A stretch of DNA of 39,367 bases from Anaerolineae bacterium (GCA_007132185.1 SLPC01000107.1:1-39367); one strand, 5' to 3'; numbered from the stretch's first letter, positions 8,707-16,954 are shown. Program-made: numbers and translations. The notes: generated by a model from the sequence alone, not told the origin.

Positions 8707-9855
8707 ATGCAAGGTTCGCGAGCTCTGGCACGCGTTACCAAGGATTACTCAACAAACGCATCATCTCCCCGTTCGGTCTCGTGGTCATTGCCGTGGCGCG
8801 ATCTACCCATTCTATCGCGTTACGCCGGGCATCTGATCCTCGGTCTGATGCTCATCTTCTTGGCCTATGGCGTAAGGCCTGTTCGGCTGAACGCTCCGTC
8901 CATCAGTTCCCTGTTTGGACGTGAGAGCGCCGTGCCTGTCAGCGAGCTAGCTACGGCGCCAACCTACGCCTATGCCCAACCGGTCAATAGCGCGCGCTAT
9001 CTGGAGCCGGGCACCATCCCATTCACCATTCGTACCTGGGGCGAGACCATCCCCATGCTGGAGGAGCCTCGCCGCATGGCGCGCACCTCGGTGACGGTGT
9101 ACACGGTGCAACCGGGGGATACCACATTAGGCATCGCGCAGCGCTTTGGTCTCAGGGGCACCTCGCTCCTCTATGCCAACGAGTCGTTGGCTGACCAGCC
9201 TGACCTGCTCAGGATTGGGCAGGAGCTCAATATCCTACCAGTGGATGGCGCCCTGCACACTGTGGCTGCGGGAGAATCGTTATCAGCCATCGCCTCCCGA
9301 TACAAGGTCGATGCGGAGGCGATCACGGCGTACCCAGGGAACAGTATGTCGCAGCCCTACCAGTTGACCGCGGGCCAGCATCTGATCATTCCGGGAGGGG
9401 TCAGGCCCTTTGTGCCGCGACCAGTGACCACCTACCAGGCTGCGGCGCCTGCCGCACGAACGACAACCACCACCACTACCCAGGGTGGTGCAACGGGCAC
9501 TGGCCAGATGGTGTGGCCTATGAGCGGCCGCATCACACAGAGGTATTGGGAGGGACATCGAGCCATTGATATTGCCGCGCCGCGAGGCACACCGATTCTG
9601 GCAGCGGATGGTGGTACCGTCGTGGCTGCGCACACTGCCAGGGGCTATGGCCGCATGGTGGTGATCGATCATGGCAACGGTTTGCAGACGCTCTATGCAC
9701 ATATGGATGCTTACTATGTGCAGGTTGGGCAATCGGTGGCCAGAGGAGCCATGATTGGCCGGTGTGGCAGCACGGGTAACTCGACCGGGCCCCACCTGCA
9801 CTTTGAGGTGCGCCGGGGTGGGTCGCTATTGAACCCGATGGGATTCCTGCCCTAG
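8707..9855 (+). CDS. LysM and M23-family cell-wall endopeptidase
   Basis: This 382-residue protein is a membrane-anchored peptidoglycan hydrolase. One hydrophobic segment lies near residues 36-54 ('LILGLMLIFLAYG'). Two LysM carbohydrate-binding modules follow, 'YTVQPGDTTLGIAQRFG' and 'HTVAAGESLSAIASRYKV'. A Thr/Ala-rich linker leads to a LytM/M23 domain (about 265-382) with the zinc motifs 'HRAIDIA' and 'HLHFEV' and the structural 'TLYAHM'. The first motif has Ala where most relatives have Gly (HxGID), but the His and Asp ligands are kept. AAGGA lies in the end of rho. A strong terminator follows. It is likely a cell-wall remodelling or division factor. Confidence 0.92.
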   Translation: MQGSRALARVTKDYSTNASSPRSVSWSLPWRDLPILSRYAGHLILGLMLIFLAYGVRPVRLNAPSISSLFGRESAVPVSELATAPTYAYAQPVNSARYLEPGTIPFTIRTWGETIPMLEEPRRMARTSVTVYTVQPGDTTLGIAQRFGLRGTSLLYANESLADQPDLLRIGQELNILPVDGALHTVAAGESLSAIASRYKVDAEAITAYPGNSMSQPYQLTAGQHLIIPGGVRPFVPRPVTTYQAAAPAARTTTTTTTQGGATGTGQMVWPMSGRITQRYWEGHRAIDIAAPRGTPILAADGGTVVAAHTARGYGRMVVIDHGNGLQTLYAHMDAYYVQVGQSVARGAMIGRCGSTGNSTGPHLHFEVRRGGSLLNPMGFLP

Positions 9856-9879
9856 TTGCGTTGTTTGGAGATAGCCAGA

Positions 9880-9910
9880 GGCGCCGCTCTATGAGCGGCG
9901 CCCTTTTTTT
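9880..9910 (+). terminator. Intrinsic terminator of the rho-M23 unit
   Basis: A perfect 10-bp GC-rich stem (GGCGCCGCTC and complement) with a 3-nt loop is followed by CC and seven Ts on the plus strand. No T-tract appears on the minus strand, so it ends only the rightward transcript. Confidence 0.93.
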
Positions 9911-9925
9911 GTGCAGCCCTCGGTG

Positions 9926-12814
9926 CTAGGGCTCTGATGAACCCGATGCGTCCACATCAGGGGTCGGTGTGACGACCGTTGGCGTGGGCTCGGGCGGCAA
10001 AGGCGAGGGCTCTGGCGTTGCGGTGGCTGTGGGCACGGGCATAGGCGTATAGGTTGCCGTGGGCATCGCCGTGGGTGTCAATGTCACTGTCGGCGTTAGT
10101 ATCACCGTCACCGTGGGCGTCGCCATCGTGGGCGTAAGCGTAGCAGTCGGCGTCGGCGTCATCGTAGGCTCGAGAGTTGGCGTGCTGGGCGTCGGCGTCT
10201 CTAGCGCGGGCGTTGGCGTCATGGTAGGGCTGGGCGTTGGCTGCGATGAAACCTCGATCTGTACATGGGTACGGGCCTCAAAGCGGTGGCCGTGACGATC
10301 CATGACCACCAGGCGGAGCGTGTAGGCGCCTGGCGAAAGCTGGCGTGTATCCCAGCGGGCGATGACCCCGTCACGCACGGGCGAGTGTACATCTTCCGTC
10401 ATGCGTTGCCACTCTGTGGGATTGGGTCCATGCCCATATTCGACATAATAATGCGAGAACTCGGCCACTTCAGTGCTGCCGGTCACCAGCAGAATCGTAG
10501 GCTCGCTATGAGACGCGGTGCGGATGCTGATGTTCGAGGGCTGGGTATGCATGGTGCAGCTCTCCCGCGGGGGCGTGGTCATCCCCTGCTGCTGCGCCCA
10601 ATGGTCCCACTCGGGTCCATAGTCGTGAAAGAAGCGATACTCTACCAGGGCGTCGGGGCAGTTCTCTGTGGCCAGCAACCCGCTCACTGTGCAGATAGCG
10701 ACATGCCGGTGTACGTTGCACTCTTCCGGCTGCTGCTCCTCCAGAAAGAGCGATCTGACCGCCGGGGGGCAGAACTCGGTATGGCGCTGGCCCGAGATGG
10801 GGCATACATCGATCTCTACCAGGCCGGAGGGGCGTTCAAAGCCCGTGTTGGGCTGCCCTGCCAACGCCTGCTCCATGAATGCCTTCCAGATAGGAGCTGC
10901 GCCCCGTGAGCCCGTCAGCCGGCTTGTAGGCGTATTATCATTGTTCCCCACCCAGACGCCTGTCACAAAGCGTGGCGTATAGCCAATGGTCCACCCATCG
11001 CGAAAGTCATTGGTGGTGCCGGTTTTGACTGCAGAGGCGAACGATGTTCTCAGGGAGCTATCGGCGCCAAAGGCCCGGCTACGCGCGTCATTGTCCGAGA
11101 GGATGTTGCTCATGAGATAGGCGTGGCGCGCATCCATGACCCGCGCAAGAGAAGGCTCCCGAGGCCCCATCACAACGTTACCGACATTGTCATGGATGAA
11201 CAGGATGTGACGTGGATCCACCCGGTAGCCGCCATTGGCAAAGGCGCCAAAGGCAGATGTCATCTCCAGCAAGGTAACCTCGCCCCCGCCCAGGGTCAGC
11301 GAGAGCCCATAGTCGGGGCGGGTGAGTGAATGAATGCCCAGGCGCTGAGCCATGTCGAGCAACGCGGATAGGCCGATCTGATTCAGGGTCGATACGGCAG
11401 GAATGTTGCGGGAAGACGCCAGCGCAAGGCGCAGGGAGATCGGCCCCCAGTGCTGCTCGTCATAATTGCGTGGCACATAGGGCGGGTTGGCCCCATCGGG
11501 GAAGGATTGCTCGAGATCCATGAGCATCGTCGAGGGTGACCAGCCCCGCTCAAAGGCGGCCAGATAGGTCAGCGCCTTGATGGTAGAGCCGGGCTGGCGC
11601 ATGCGTACCGACACATTGACCTGCCCATCGATGCTGGCATCGTGGAAATCCACGCTGCCCACCATGGCGAGGATCTCGCCGGTATGGGGATCCATGGCAA
11701 CCAACGCGGCGTTGTTGGCGTCCCGCTCGCGCAGGGCGGCGCTCTGTTCCTGCACGATGCGTTGCGCCATGCGTTGCAGGTCCAAGTCTAGTGTGGTGTA
11801 CACATGAAAGCCACTGCGATAGAGGGCCTCGGGGCCATACTCGGCCTCTAACTGGGCGCGCACATAGTCCACCCAGTGGGGCGCCTCGCTATAGCCGCCG
11901 GTAGGCCGGGGTCGTAGCGTCAGGGGGGCATCCACCGCCTCGTCAAACTGGGCCTGGGTGATGCGCCCATGGAGCCGCATTAGGCGCAGTACCGTCGTGC
12001 GGCGTGCCAGGGCCGCCTCCGCATTGAGATAGGGGTCATAGAAGGCAGGCGCCTGCAGCAAGCCCGCCAGCAGAGCAGCCTCGGGCAGCGTCAGATCGGC
12101 GGGTTCCTTGCCAAAATAGGTGTCCGCCGCAGCACCGATGCCATAGGCCAGGTTGCCAAAGTAGACGTCGTTCAGATAGACGGCCAGGATCTCTTCCTTG
12201 GAGTAACGGCGCGTGATCTCGGCGGCCAGGATAGCCTCTTTGATCTTGCGCTGCACTGTCTGCTCCGGGCTCAGGAAGGTATTCTTGACCAATTGTTGGG
12301 TAATAGTGCTGGCACCGCTGACGATCTCGCCCTGGCGCAGGTTGTCGTGCAAGGCCCGGGCGATGGAGAACGGGTTCACGCCGGGGTTCGAAAAGAATGT
12401 CGCATCCTCTGTGGCGATGACGGCATCCAGGAGCACGGGCGGCAGCTCGTCATAGGCGATGACGGTGCGGCGCCCCCCGTGGGGATCGATGATCTCGTAC
12501 AGCAGCCGGCCATGGCGATCATAGAGGCGCGTGGTCTGAAAAGGTGCTCGCCGATCGTACATCTCCTGGGGGGAGGGCAGGTCACGGGCCAAGTAGGCGT
12601 ACACGCCCAAGCTGCCCGCCACCGCTACCAAGGCCAAGAGCACGAGCGAGACCAGTCCTAGGACGACACCCCGCCCCAGGATCGAGTACCATTTATCGGG
12701 GGTCGGCGGTGGTGAGGGTTCGGGGGTGGGCGCAGAATTGTGCATACCGCTGTCCCGGCGATAGGTCGAGTTGCCTCGATATGTAGACCTTTTTCGGAAA
12801 CGATTCCTTCGCAT
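9926..12814 (-). CDS. Bifunctional class A penicillin-binding protein (PBP1)
   Basis: This 962-residue enzyme polymerises and cross-links peptidoglycan. A short cytoplasmic tail precedes one transmembrane helix (about 47-75). The GT51 glycosyltransferase has 'ATEDATFF' (catalytic Glu near 136) and 'GASTITQQLVKN'. The transpeptidase has the acyl-Ser motif STIK near 409, SRN (SxN) and KTGTT near 596. A cysteine-containing segment (about 690-750) and an Ig-like segment follow. The last 110 residues or so are Thr-Pro repeats, unusually long for a PBP and probably a wall-spanning stalk. Its ATG overlaps the TAA of the ABC-F gene by one base, and GAGGA lies 7 nt upstream, so translation is coupled. 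It is the last gene of an operon behind an attenuator. Confidence 0.95.
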   Translation of the reverse strand: MRRNRFRKRSTYRGNSTYRRDSGMHNSAPTPEPSPPPTPDKWYSILGRGVVLGLVSLVLLALVAVAGSLGVYAYLARDLPSPQEMYDRRAPFQTTRLYDRHGRLLYEIIDPHGGRRTVIAYDELPPVLLDAVIATEDATFFSNPGVNPFSIARALHDNLRQGEIVSGASTITQQLVKNTFLSPEQTVQRKIKEAILAAEITRRYSKEEILAVYLNDVYFGNLAYGIGAAADTYFGKEPADLTLPEAALLAGLLQAPAFYDPYLNAEAALARRTTVLRLMRLHGRITQAQFDEAVDAPLTLRPRPTGGYSEAPHWVDYVRAQLEAEYGPEALYRSGFHVYTTLDLDLQRMAQRIVQEQSAALRERDANNAALVAMDPHTGEILAMVGSVDFHDASIDGQVNVSVRMRQPGSTIKALTYLAAFERGWSPSTMLMDLEQSFPDGANPPYVPRNYDEQHWGPISLRLALASSRNIPAVSTLNQIGLSALLDMAQRLGIHSLTRPDYGLSLTLGGGEVTLLEMTSAFGAFANGGYRVDPRHILFIHDNVGNVVMGPREPSLARVMDARHAYLMSNILSDNDARSRAFGADSSLRTSFASAVKTGTTNDFRDGWTIGYTPRFVTGVWVGNNDNTPTSRLTGSRGAAPIWKAFMEQALAGQPNTGFERPSGLVEIDVCPISGQRHTEFCPPAVRSLFLEEQQPEECNVHRHVAICTVSGLLATENCPDALVEYRFFHDYGPEWDHWAQQQGMTTPPRESCTMHTQPSNISIRTASHSEPTILLVTGSTEVAEFSHYYVEYGHGPNPTEWQRMTEDVHSPVRDGVIARWDTRQLSPGAYTLRLVVMDRHGHRFEARTHVQIEVSSQPTPSPTMTPTPALETPTPSTPTLEPTMTPTPTATLTPTMATPTVTVILTPTVTLTPTAMPTATYTPMPVPTATATPEPSPLPPEPTPTVVTPTPDVDASGSSEP
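9965..10240 (-). repeat. Thr-Pro-encoding low-complexity repeat in PBP1 tail
   Basis: Degenerate tandem units of the type ACxCCxACG encode (T-P-x-T)n. The composition resembles that of the linker at bases 1-54. It probably varies in length between strains by slippage. Confidence 0.6.
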
Positions 12815-14475
12815 TAGCTAGTCCTCGCGCCAAGGGCCTGACGCAGTTCAGGGTAAGGGCGAATGGATCGGTTCTGGAGTGCCCAGATACCGGTGGCAAA
12901 ACGCTGAATAAAGTAACGATCGTGTACCACGGCCAGCACGGTGCCATCGAAATCGGCCAAAGCATCCTCGAAACGCTCCCTGGATGCGATATCCAGGTGA
13001 TTAATGGGTTCGTCGAGCAGCAGCAGGTTGCATCCCTGGAGCACCAGCAGCCCCAGGGCAAGACGCGCCCGCTCGCCATAGCTCAGATCGCCCACCGGCG
13101 TAAAGACATCGTCTCCACTGAACAGGTAATAGTGCAAAAAGCGACGGGCGTCGGTCTCTGACAGACTGGCGGTCTGCTGTACCGTCTCCAAGGCGTTGCG
13201 GTCGGACGCAAGCGTCTCTTGCTCTTGGGCCAGATAGCCGATCTTGACATTGCTGCCGACGCGGACCTGGCCGGCGGTGGCGCCTTGGTCGCACATGATC
13301 AGGCGAAAAAGCGTAGTCTTGCCGGTGCCGTTGGGTCCTACCAGGGCGATGCGTTCGCCCCGGCGCAGCACCAGGTTCACATCGCTGAAAAGACAGAGGT
13401 CGCCAAAGGTCTTGGTCAGGCCTTCGAAGACCAGCACATCCTGCCCGCTGGGCGGGGTGTCGACGAACTCAAGTTTCATCTCCCAACTCTGTTTGGGCTT
13501 GTCCAGGAGATCCTCCGATTCCAGCATGCGCTCCAGGCGCCGCTGGCGCGTGACGCCCTGGCGGGCGATCTTTTTAGCTTGCTTGCGATAGTGGAAATCG
13601 ATGGTCTCGTGCTCTATGCGGCTGGCCTGGCCCTTCCAGCCCTCGATAGCGCCCTGCAGGCGGGCGATGCGCCCCTGCTGGTCGGCGTATTCCTGGGCAT
13701 GCTTTTCGCGCTCGCGGCGCTTGGCCTCGGCAAAAGTCGCATAGTTACCCGGATAGGCACTCACAGTGTGTGATTCGGTACTCATCTCCAGCACAGTCTG
13801 AATAGTGTTGTCCAAAAAGGTGCGGTCGTGAGAGACAATCAGCAGCGCACCGCGATAGTTGGACAGATACTCCTCCAGCCATTCCAGCGCCTCGATGTCG
13901 AGATGGTTCGTCGGCTCGTCCAACAGCAGGATGCCCGGGTCTTGAAGCAGAATGCGCGCCAAGCCCAGGCGCGTCTTTTGGCCGCCGCTCAGGATTGCGA
14001 CGGACGTGTCCAACTCTACACCTGATAACCCCAAACCGGCCAGAATGGTGTCGATCTGGTGCTCGGGCATGACTGCTGCAGCGGTGGCGAGGCGATCCAG
14101 GGCATGCGCGTAGGCCTGCTCAATGGCATCTAGCTCTTTAGCATTGGCCTCGCTCATAGCCTGGGTCAGTTTCTCCACCTGACGCAGCCAATAGCGCTCA
14201 TCCAGCGATTCGTCATATAGGATGTCGCCCACGGTGCTATCCTGCTCCAGCGCAAGGCCCTGAGGCAGATAGCCGATCTTGTTGTCAGGGACGCTCAAGC
14301 GTACGCTGCCCCGGTCGGGCTGCTCCTGCCCCACCAGAATGCGCAGCAGCGTCGTTTTGCCACAGCCGTTAGGGCCCACAAGCCCCACGCGCTCTCCGGC
14401 ATTGATCACGAAATTGACCTGCTCAAAGAGCAGAGTATCTCCATATCGTTTACTGAGATCATATACCTGTAACAT
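12814..14475 (-). CDS. ABC-F family ATPase (ribosome-associated)
   Basis: This 553-residue protein has two ABC cassettes and no membrane domain, the hallmark of ABC-F translation factors and antibiotic-target-protection proteins. Cassette 1 has Walker A 'GPNGCGKTT', signature 'LSGGQKTRLGLA' and Walker B 'ILLLDEPTNHLD'. A charged helical linker (about 245-320) forms the P-site tRNA interaction motif. Cassette 2 has 'GPNGTGKTT', 'LSYGERARLAL' and 'LLLLDEPINHLD', with Ile replacing the usual Thr. GAGGA lies 5-6 nt before the ATG. It sits in an operon with an APH-like kinase behind a leader-peptide attenuator. That context is familiar from antibiotic-resistance ABC-F genes, but housekeeping members (EttA/Uup-like) cannot be excluded. 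Confidence 0.92.
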   Translation of the reverse strand: MLQVYDLSKRYGDTLLFEQVNFVINAGERVGLVGPNGCGKTTLLRILVGQEQPDRGSVRLSVPDNKIGYLPQGLALEQDSTVGDILYDESLDERYWLRQVEKLTQAMSEANAKELDAIEQAYAHALDRLATAAAVMPEHQIDTILAGLGLSGVELDTSVAILSGGQKTRLGLARILLQDPGILLLDEPTNHLDIEALEWLEEYLSNYRGALLIVSHDRTFLDNTIQTVLEMSTESHTVSAYPGNYATFAEAKRREREKHAQEYADQQGRIARLQGAIEGWKGQASRIEHETIDFHYRKQAKKIARQGVTRQRRLERMLESEDLLDKPKQSWEMKLEFVDTPPSGQDVLVFEGLTKTFGDLCLFSDVNLVLRRGERIALVGPNGTGKTTLFRLIMCDQGATAGQVRVGSNVKIGYLAQEQETLASDRNALETVQQTASLSETDARRFLHYYLFSGDDVFTPVGDLSYGERARLALGLLVLQGCNLLLLDEPINHLDIASRERFEDALADFDGTVLAVVHDRYFIQRFATGIWALQNRSIRPYPELRQALGARTS

Positions 14476-14518
14476 GCGGTCCTCTTCCCTGCGCCATCGG
14501 CGCCTCGACCGGCCGCGC

Positions 14519-15151
14519 TCAAGATCTGGTCGTATCTACTTGCATCTCGAGTCGCAGATAGGGAGCCAACTGGCGCTCTAGCTCCCGCGGATGGACGAAC
14601 CAGATCACATGCATGCCCAGCGCGGCGGCGGCGGTCACGTTCTCGGCCCGATCGTCGATAAAGACCACCTCGCGGGCCTCCATCTCAAGGCGCTCCAGCA
14701 GCAGTTGATAGATCTCGGGCGACGGCTTGGCGATGCCGCACCGGGCCGAGTTGATAATCGGGTCAAAGCGATCGGCGATACCGTGGATGTGGGTCAACTG
14801 GTGCTCCAGGGCATCGGTAGCATTGCTGAGCATGGCCACGCGAAAGCGATCGCGGGCCCGATCCACCAGGGCCAGCACTCTGGGATCCACGCCCCAGCTC
14901 TGCCACAGGTCACTGGCGAGCTGCTCGATTTCGCAGGGCGACAGGGTCAGCTCCCCGCCCACCTCGGTCCAGAACTCGGCTTCGGAAAGCTGGCCCAGCT
15001 CGGCTTGGGCCCACAGCGGGCCAAACCAGAGACGTTCCTTGAGCTCACCGGGCTCCAGGCCTAGACGGTCTTCCCAACGCGCATAGTGGATGTCATCATG
15101 ATCGCGCAGCACCACGCCTCCACAATCGAACACCATTGCCTTGATCGGCAT
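14519..15151 (-). CDS. HAD-superfamily phosphatase (subfamily IA)
   Basis: This 210-residue HAD hydrolase resembles YihX-type sugar-phosphate phosphatases. Motif I is 'MVFDCGGVV', where the nucleophilic Asp is present but Gly occupies the usual second-Asp position, as in the YihX-like branch (FDxGGV). A helical cap (about 20-90) follows. Motif II is 'AMLSNAT', motif III is 'GIAKPSPEIY' (Lys) and motif IV is 'VFIDDRAEN'. AAGGAG lies 6 nt upstream of the ATG. It is placed 36 nt after the APH-like kinase gene and 43 nt before the ABC-F gene, in the same operon. Substrate is unknown; pairing with a kinase suggests a phosphorylation/dephosphorylation pair, which is an inference. Confidence 0.85.
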   Translation of the reverse strand: MPIKAMVFDCGGVVLRDHDDIHYARWEDRLGLEPGELKERLWFGPLWAQAELGQLSEAEFWTEVGGELTLSPCEIEQLASDLWQSWGVDPRVLALVDRARDRFRVAMLSNATDALEHQLTHIHGIADRFDPIINSARCGIAKPSPEIYQLLLERLEMEAREVVFIDDRAENVTAAAALGMHVIWFVHPRELERQLAPYLRLEMQVDTTRS

Positions 15152-15187
15152 ATTCTAACTCCTTGACGGCAGCATACTTTTGATGAA

Positions 15188-16297
15188 TCACGAATGTGCG
15201 GCAGGGCACGCGCGCGGGTAGTCGTCGCAGGTGTCACGAACTCGAGGCGCAGGCGACCGGGCGCCCTGCCCGACAAGCATCTCAGTTATCGCCTGTCTGT
15301 ATTCCAGTAACCAACATAGCCCCTCCAGGTTGCGCCTGATGAGCTCCATACGATAGCTCGAGGTAGTCCTGAGAATGCCCAGGTTGCCCATAAAGAGCCG
15401 CAGTCTGAATGCAATCAGCATATACAGAGTCAGGCCAAGCTCCTCATCCGTCATGGGGGCGACCTGACGGTACGATCTCACGATATTGTGTGCGATCTGC
15501 GCATCGATGTTTCTCCCGGTATGCGGTTCTCCGGCTGTGTAACCCAGCAACATGGCCAGGTCATAGATCCGCAGGTCGCGGACGCACGAGTCGAAATCAA
15601 ACAGGACCAGGCCGTTCTCAGCGGCCCCAATGTTCCTGGGGATAAAGTCGCCATGGTTCACGATCACCGAGCAGTCGCGATACAGATCCTGGCGAAAACC
15701 ATCTTCCAGTAGCTCGATGAGAGCATGTATGCATGATGCGTTCTGCCTCACATATGCATGGGTCTCGTCGATCGGCTCTAGCGTGTCAACCCATGTCAGG
15801 AGCTCGTCCAGGGTCCCAATGTCCACCTGGTTCTCGTGGAACCACGCTCTCAGCTGGCCAGCGTATCCCCAGCCCGGCCTCTGCTGGCGGACCGGGTAGT
15901 TCTCCATGACGGTATGATACCTGCCGAGCAGTTCAGCCTCCCGAATGCCCATGACGGGGCGTGCAGGTCGGTAGGGCTGCGTCTCGATGTACGGGAACAG
16001 AGCGTACAGGTTGCCGTCCAACTCGGTGATCGTTTCACCGGCTCTGTTCTCCATGGGCGGAACGCATGGGATCTCGTTCTCAAAGGCATAGCGCAGCACG
16101 TCGTGCTCATACTGGACAGTCTCTTTTGTGCAGATGATCCGATTCCACAAAGACTCTTGTGGCTTGGTATAGTACCGCAAAAAGAACGTGCCACTAGCAC
16201 TCTCGATGACCAAGCTCTTGTTCGTTGAGCCTTGTTCGATTGGGTTGATGCGCGCTGGCGTGATCCCGTATCGCGCGATAACCTGATTCACCTTCAT
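15188..16297 (-). CDS. Aminoglycoside-phosphotransferase-like kinase
   Basis: This 369-residue APH/choline-kinase-fold protein has an N-lobe nucleotide loop near 'GSTNKSLVIES', followed by 'FFLRYYTKP'. The Brenner motif 'NHGDFIPRNI' near residue 215 supplies the catalytic Asp and the metal-binding Asn. 'LVLFDFDSC' near 233 is the DFG-equivalent Asp. Relatives phosphorylate aminoglycosides, macrolides, homoserine or spore-coat sugars, so the substrate is open. It is the first gene after a promoter, leader ORF and attenuator terminator. The Shine-Dalgarno before the ATG is weak (GAGAG). The leader arrangement fits an inducible resistance gene, but that is inference. Confidence 0.85.
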   Translation of the reverse strand: MKVNQVIARYGITPARINPIEQGSTNKSLVIESASGTFFLRYYTKPQESLWNRIICTKETVQYEHDVLRYAFENEIPCVPPMENRAGETITELDGNLYALFPYIETQPYRPARPVMGIREAELLGRYHTVMENYPVRQQRPGWGYAGQLRAWFHENQVDIGTLDELLTWVDTLEPIDETHAYVRQNASCIHALIELLEDGFRQDLYRDCSVIVNHGDFIPRNIGAAENGLVLFDFDSCVRDLRIYDLAMLLGYTAGEPHTGRNIDAQIAHNIVRSYRQVAPMTDEELGLTLYMLIAFRLRLFMGNLGILRTTSSYRMELIRRNLEGLCWLLEYRQAITEMLVGQGARSPAPRVRDTCDDYPRACPAAHS

Positions 16298-16365
16298 GCG
16301 ATTACTCTCAGCAGGTACGGTCTATGCCACGTCACCACAGTAAGGGCGACAGCCCAATGGCCCGC

Positions 16366-16400
16366 AAAAAAAGACGAGCCGTGGCAAGTTTCCACGGCTC
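16366..16400 (-). terminator. Attenuator terminator upstream of the kinase operon
   Basis: Read on the minus strand, GAGCCGTGG and CCACGGCTC form a perfect 9-bp stem with a 7-nt loop, then GTC and seven Ts. It lies between the promoter at 16549-16577 and the kinase start at 16297, so the operon is expressed only by readthrough. The left arm can alternatively pair with an upstream segment (16417-16424) or with leader-ORF sequence (16483-16491). Confidence 0.88.
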
Positions 16401-16416
16401 TGGCGCATATAGATAG

Positions 16417-16438
16417 CACCGTGGACGTGTGCCACGGC
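16417..16438 (-). promoter_or_regulatory. Alternative hairpin segments of the attenuator (1:2)
   Basis: On the minus strand, segment 1 (GCCGTGG, 16438-16432) pairs with segment 2 (CCACGGT, 16424-16418) over 6 bp plus one G-U. Segment 2 can instead pair with segment 3, the left arm of the terminator (16400-16392), over 7 bp, which would block termination. These mutually exclusive pairings are the signature of transcription attenuation. Confidence 0.7.
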
Positions 16439-16478
16439 AGCCCTTGTCAGATAGCAGACCCTTGTAGACGCAGCACCG

Positions 16479-16514
16479 TCACGAGCCGTAGCGGCAGATC
16501 GTGTCGGTGATCAT
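16479..16514 (-). CDS. Leader peptide of the attenuator (11 residues)
   Basis: This mini-ORF encodes MITDTICRYGS and ends in TGA. It has a perfect AAGGAGG 7 nt before its ATG, better than that of the kinase it precedes. It lies about 28 nt after the predicted transcription start. Codons 8-11 contain CTACGGCTC, which can pair with segment 1 (7 bp) or with the left arm of the terminator (9 bp including one G-U), so ribosome position decides the fold. No run of one regulatory amino acid is present, which argues against a trp/his-type sensor and for sensing of ribosome stalling, for example by an antibiotic. Confidence 0.75.
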   Translation of the reverse strand: MITDTICRYGS

Positions 16515-16548
16515 CTATTGTCCTCCTTCAATCGTCTGATGCGGACCC

Positions 16549-16577
16549 ATTATAGGGTGTGGGCGAGTGCATGTCAA
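16549..16577 (-). promoter_or_regulatory. Perfect consensus promoter of the kinase operon
   Basis: On the minus strand, TTGACA (16577-16572) and TATAAT (16554-16549) are separated by exactly 17 nt. The -10 box lies inside the palindrome ACCCTATAATGGGT, and the -35 box overlaps the T-run of an upstream terminator. Confidence 0.92.
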
Positions 16578-16620
16578 AAAAGCGCTAGCCTTCACCGGAC
16601 ACCAGTGCAGGCCTAGCGCT
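16576..16620 (-). terminator. Intrinsic terminator upstream of the attenuated promoter
   Basis: On the minus strand, AGCGCTAG and CTAGCGCT form an 8-bp stem extended by CCT/AGG pairs. A run of six Ts, the first in the stem, follows. No gene lies directly upstream on this strand, which implies an untranslated transcript ends here. Confidence 0.8.
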
Positions 16621-16733
16621 CATCATAACGAATGGTAGGCCGAGCCTCGTGGGCATTCTATAGCGGCGATGGGGGAATGGCCAGGGAGGCCCGCATCTGG
16701 TCTATGACGGTGTTCGGCCCTGTTGCGCGACGA

Positions 16734-16815
16734 CCGGGTGACATGCTCCCTTTCGCAGAACTCGGCTACCCCCCCCGTCATGAGCCCGAGCCTGGAACGA
16801 GAGCATGTCACCCGG
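16734..16815. repeat. 15-bp perfect inverted repeat with 52-nt loop
   Basis: CCGGGTGACATGCTC at 16734-16748 is repeated as its exact reverse complement at 16801-16815. Inner CTCGG/CCGAG segments could extend the fold. It lies in a non-coding gap. Confidence 0.75.
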
Positions 16816-16954
16816 CGCGCCTCAGGCGCCGCAGGTCCCCTTGGTCGCATAACTTGCCTGTGTCCAAGCCCTGGGGCGGATCTGGTTTGAAAACTGCAAC
16901 GGCGCCCAAAAGCAGGGCCTCGATCCACCTGCGGCTGACCTGCATCATATCTAT

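Larger units (their letters stand above)
16576..16952 (-). ncRNA. Putative structured untranslated RNA (about 375 nt)
   Basis: The minus strand holds a -10-like TATAAT (16964-16959) inside the same palindrome as the operon promoter, but without a recognisable -35. A perfect 15-bp inverted repeat (16734-16748 with 16801-16815) encloses 52 nt, and an intrinsic terminator follows at 16576-16620. No open frame has a ribosome-binding site. It lacks the conserved cores of RNase P RNA, tmRNA, SRP RNA and 6S RNA as far as I can see. It could be an independent RNA, a remnant of a mobile element, or leader debris. Confidence 0.35.

Noticed and set aside
9965-10240. CRISPR-like array
   Set aside because: The periodicity comes from Thr-Pro codons within the PBP1 reading frame; there are no constant repeats with unique spacers.
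16376-16400. Group II intron domain V-like hairpin (GAGCCG...CGGCTC)
   Set aside because: It is 25 nt instead of about 34, lacks the upper stem and is followed directly by a T-run, so it is a terminator.
16861-16920. tmRNA-like 5' end on the plus strand (GGGGCGGATCTGGTTTGA)
   Set aside because: The conserved TTCGAC, tag reading frame and tRNA-like 3' end are missing.
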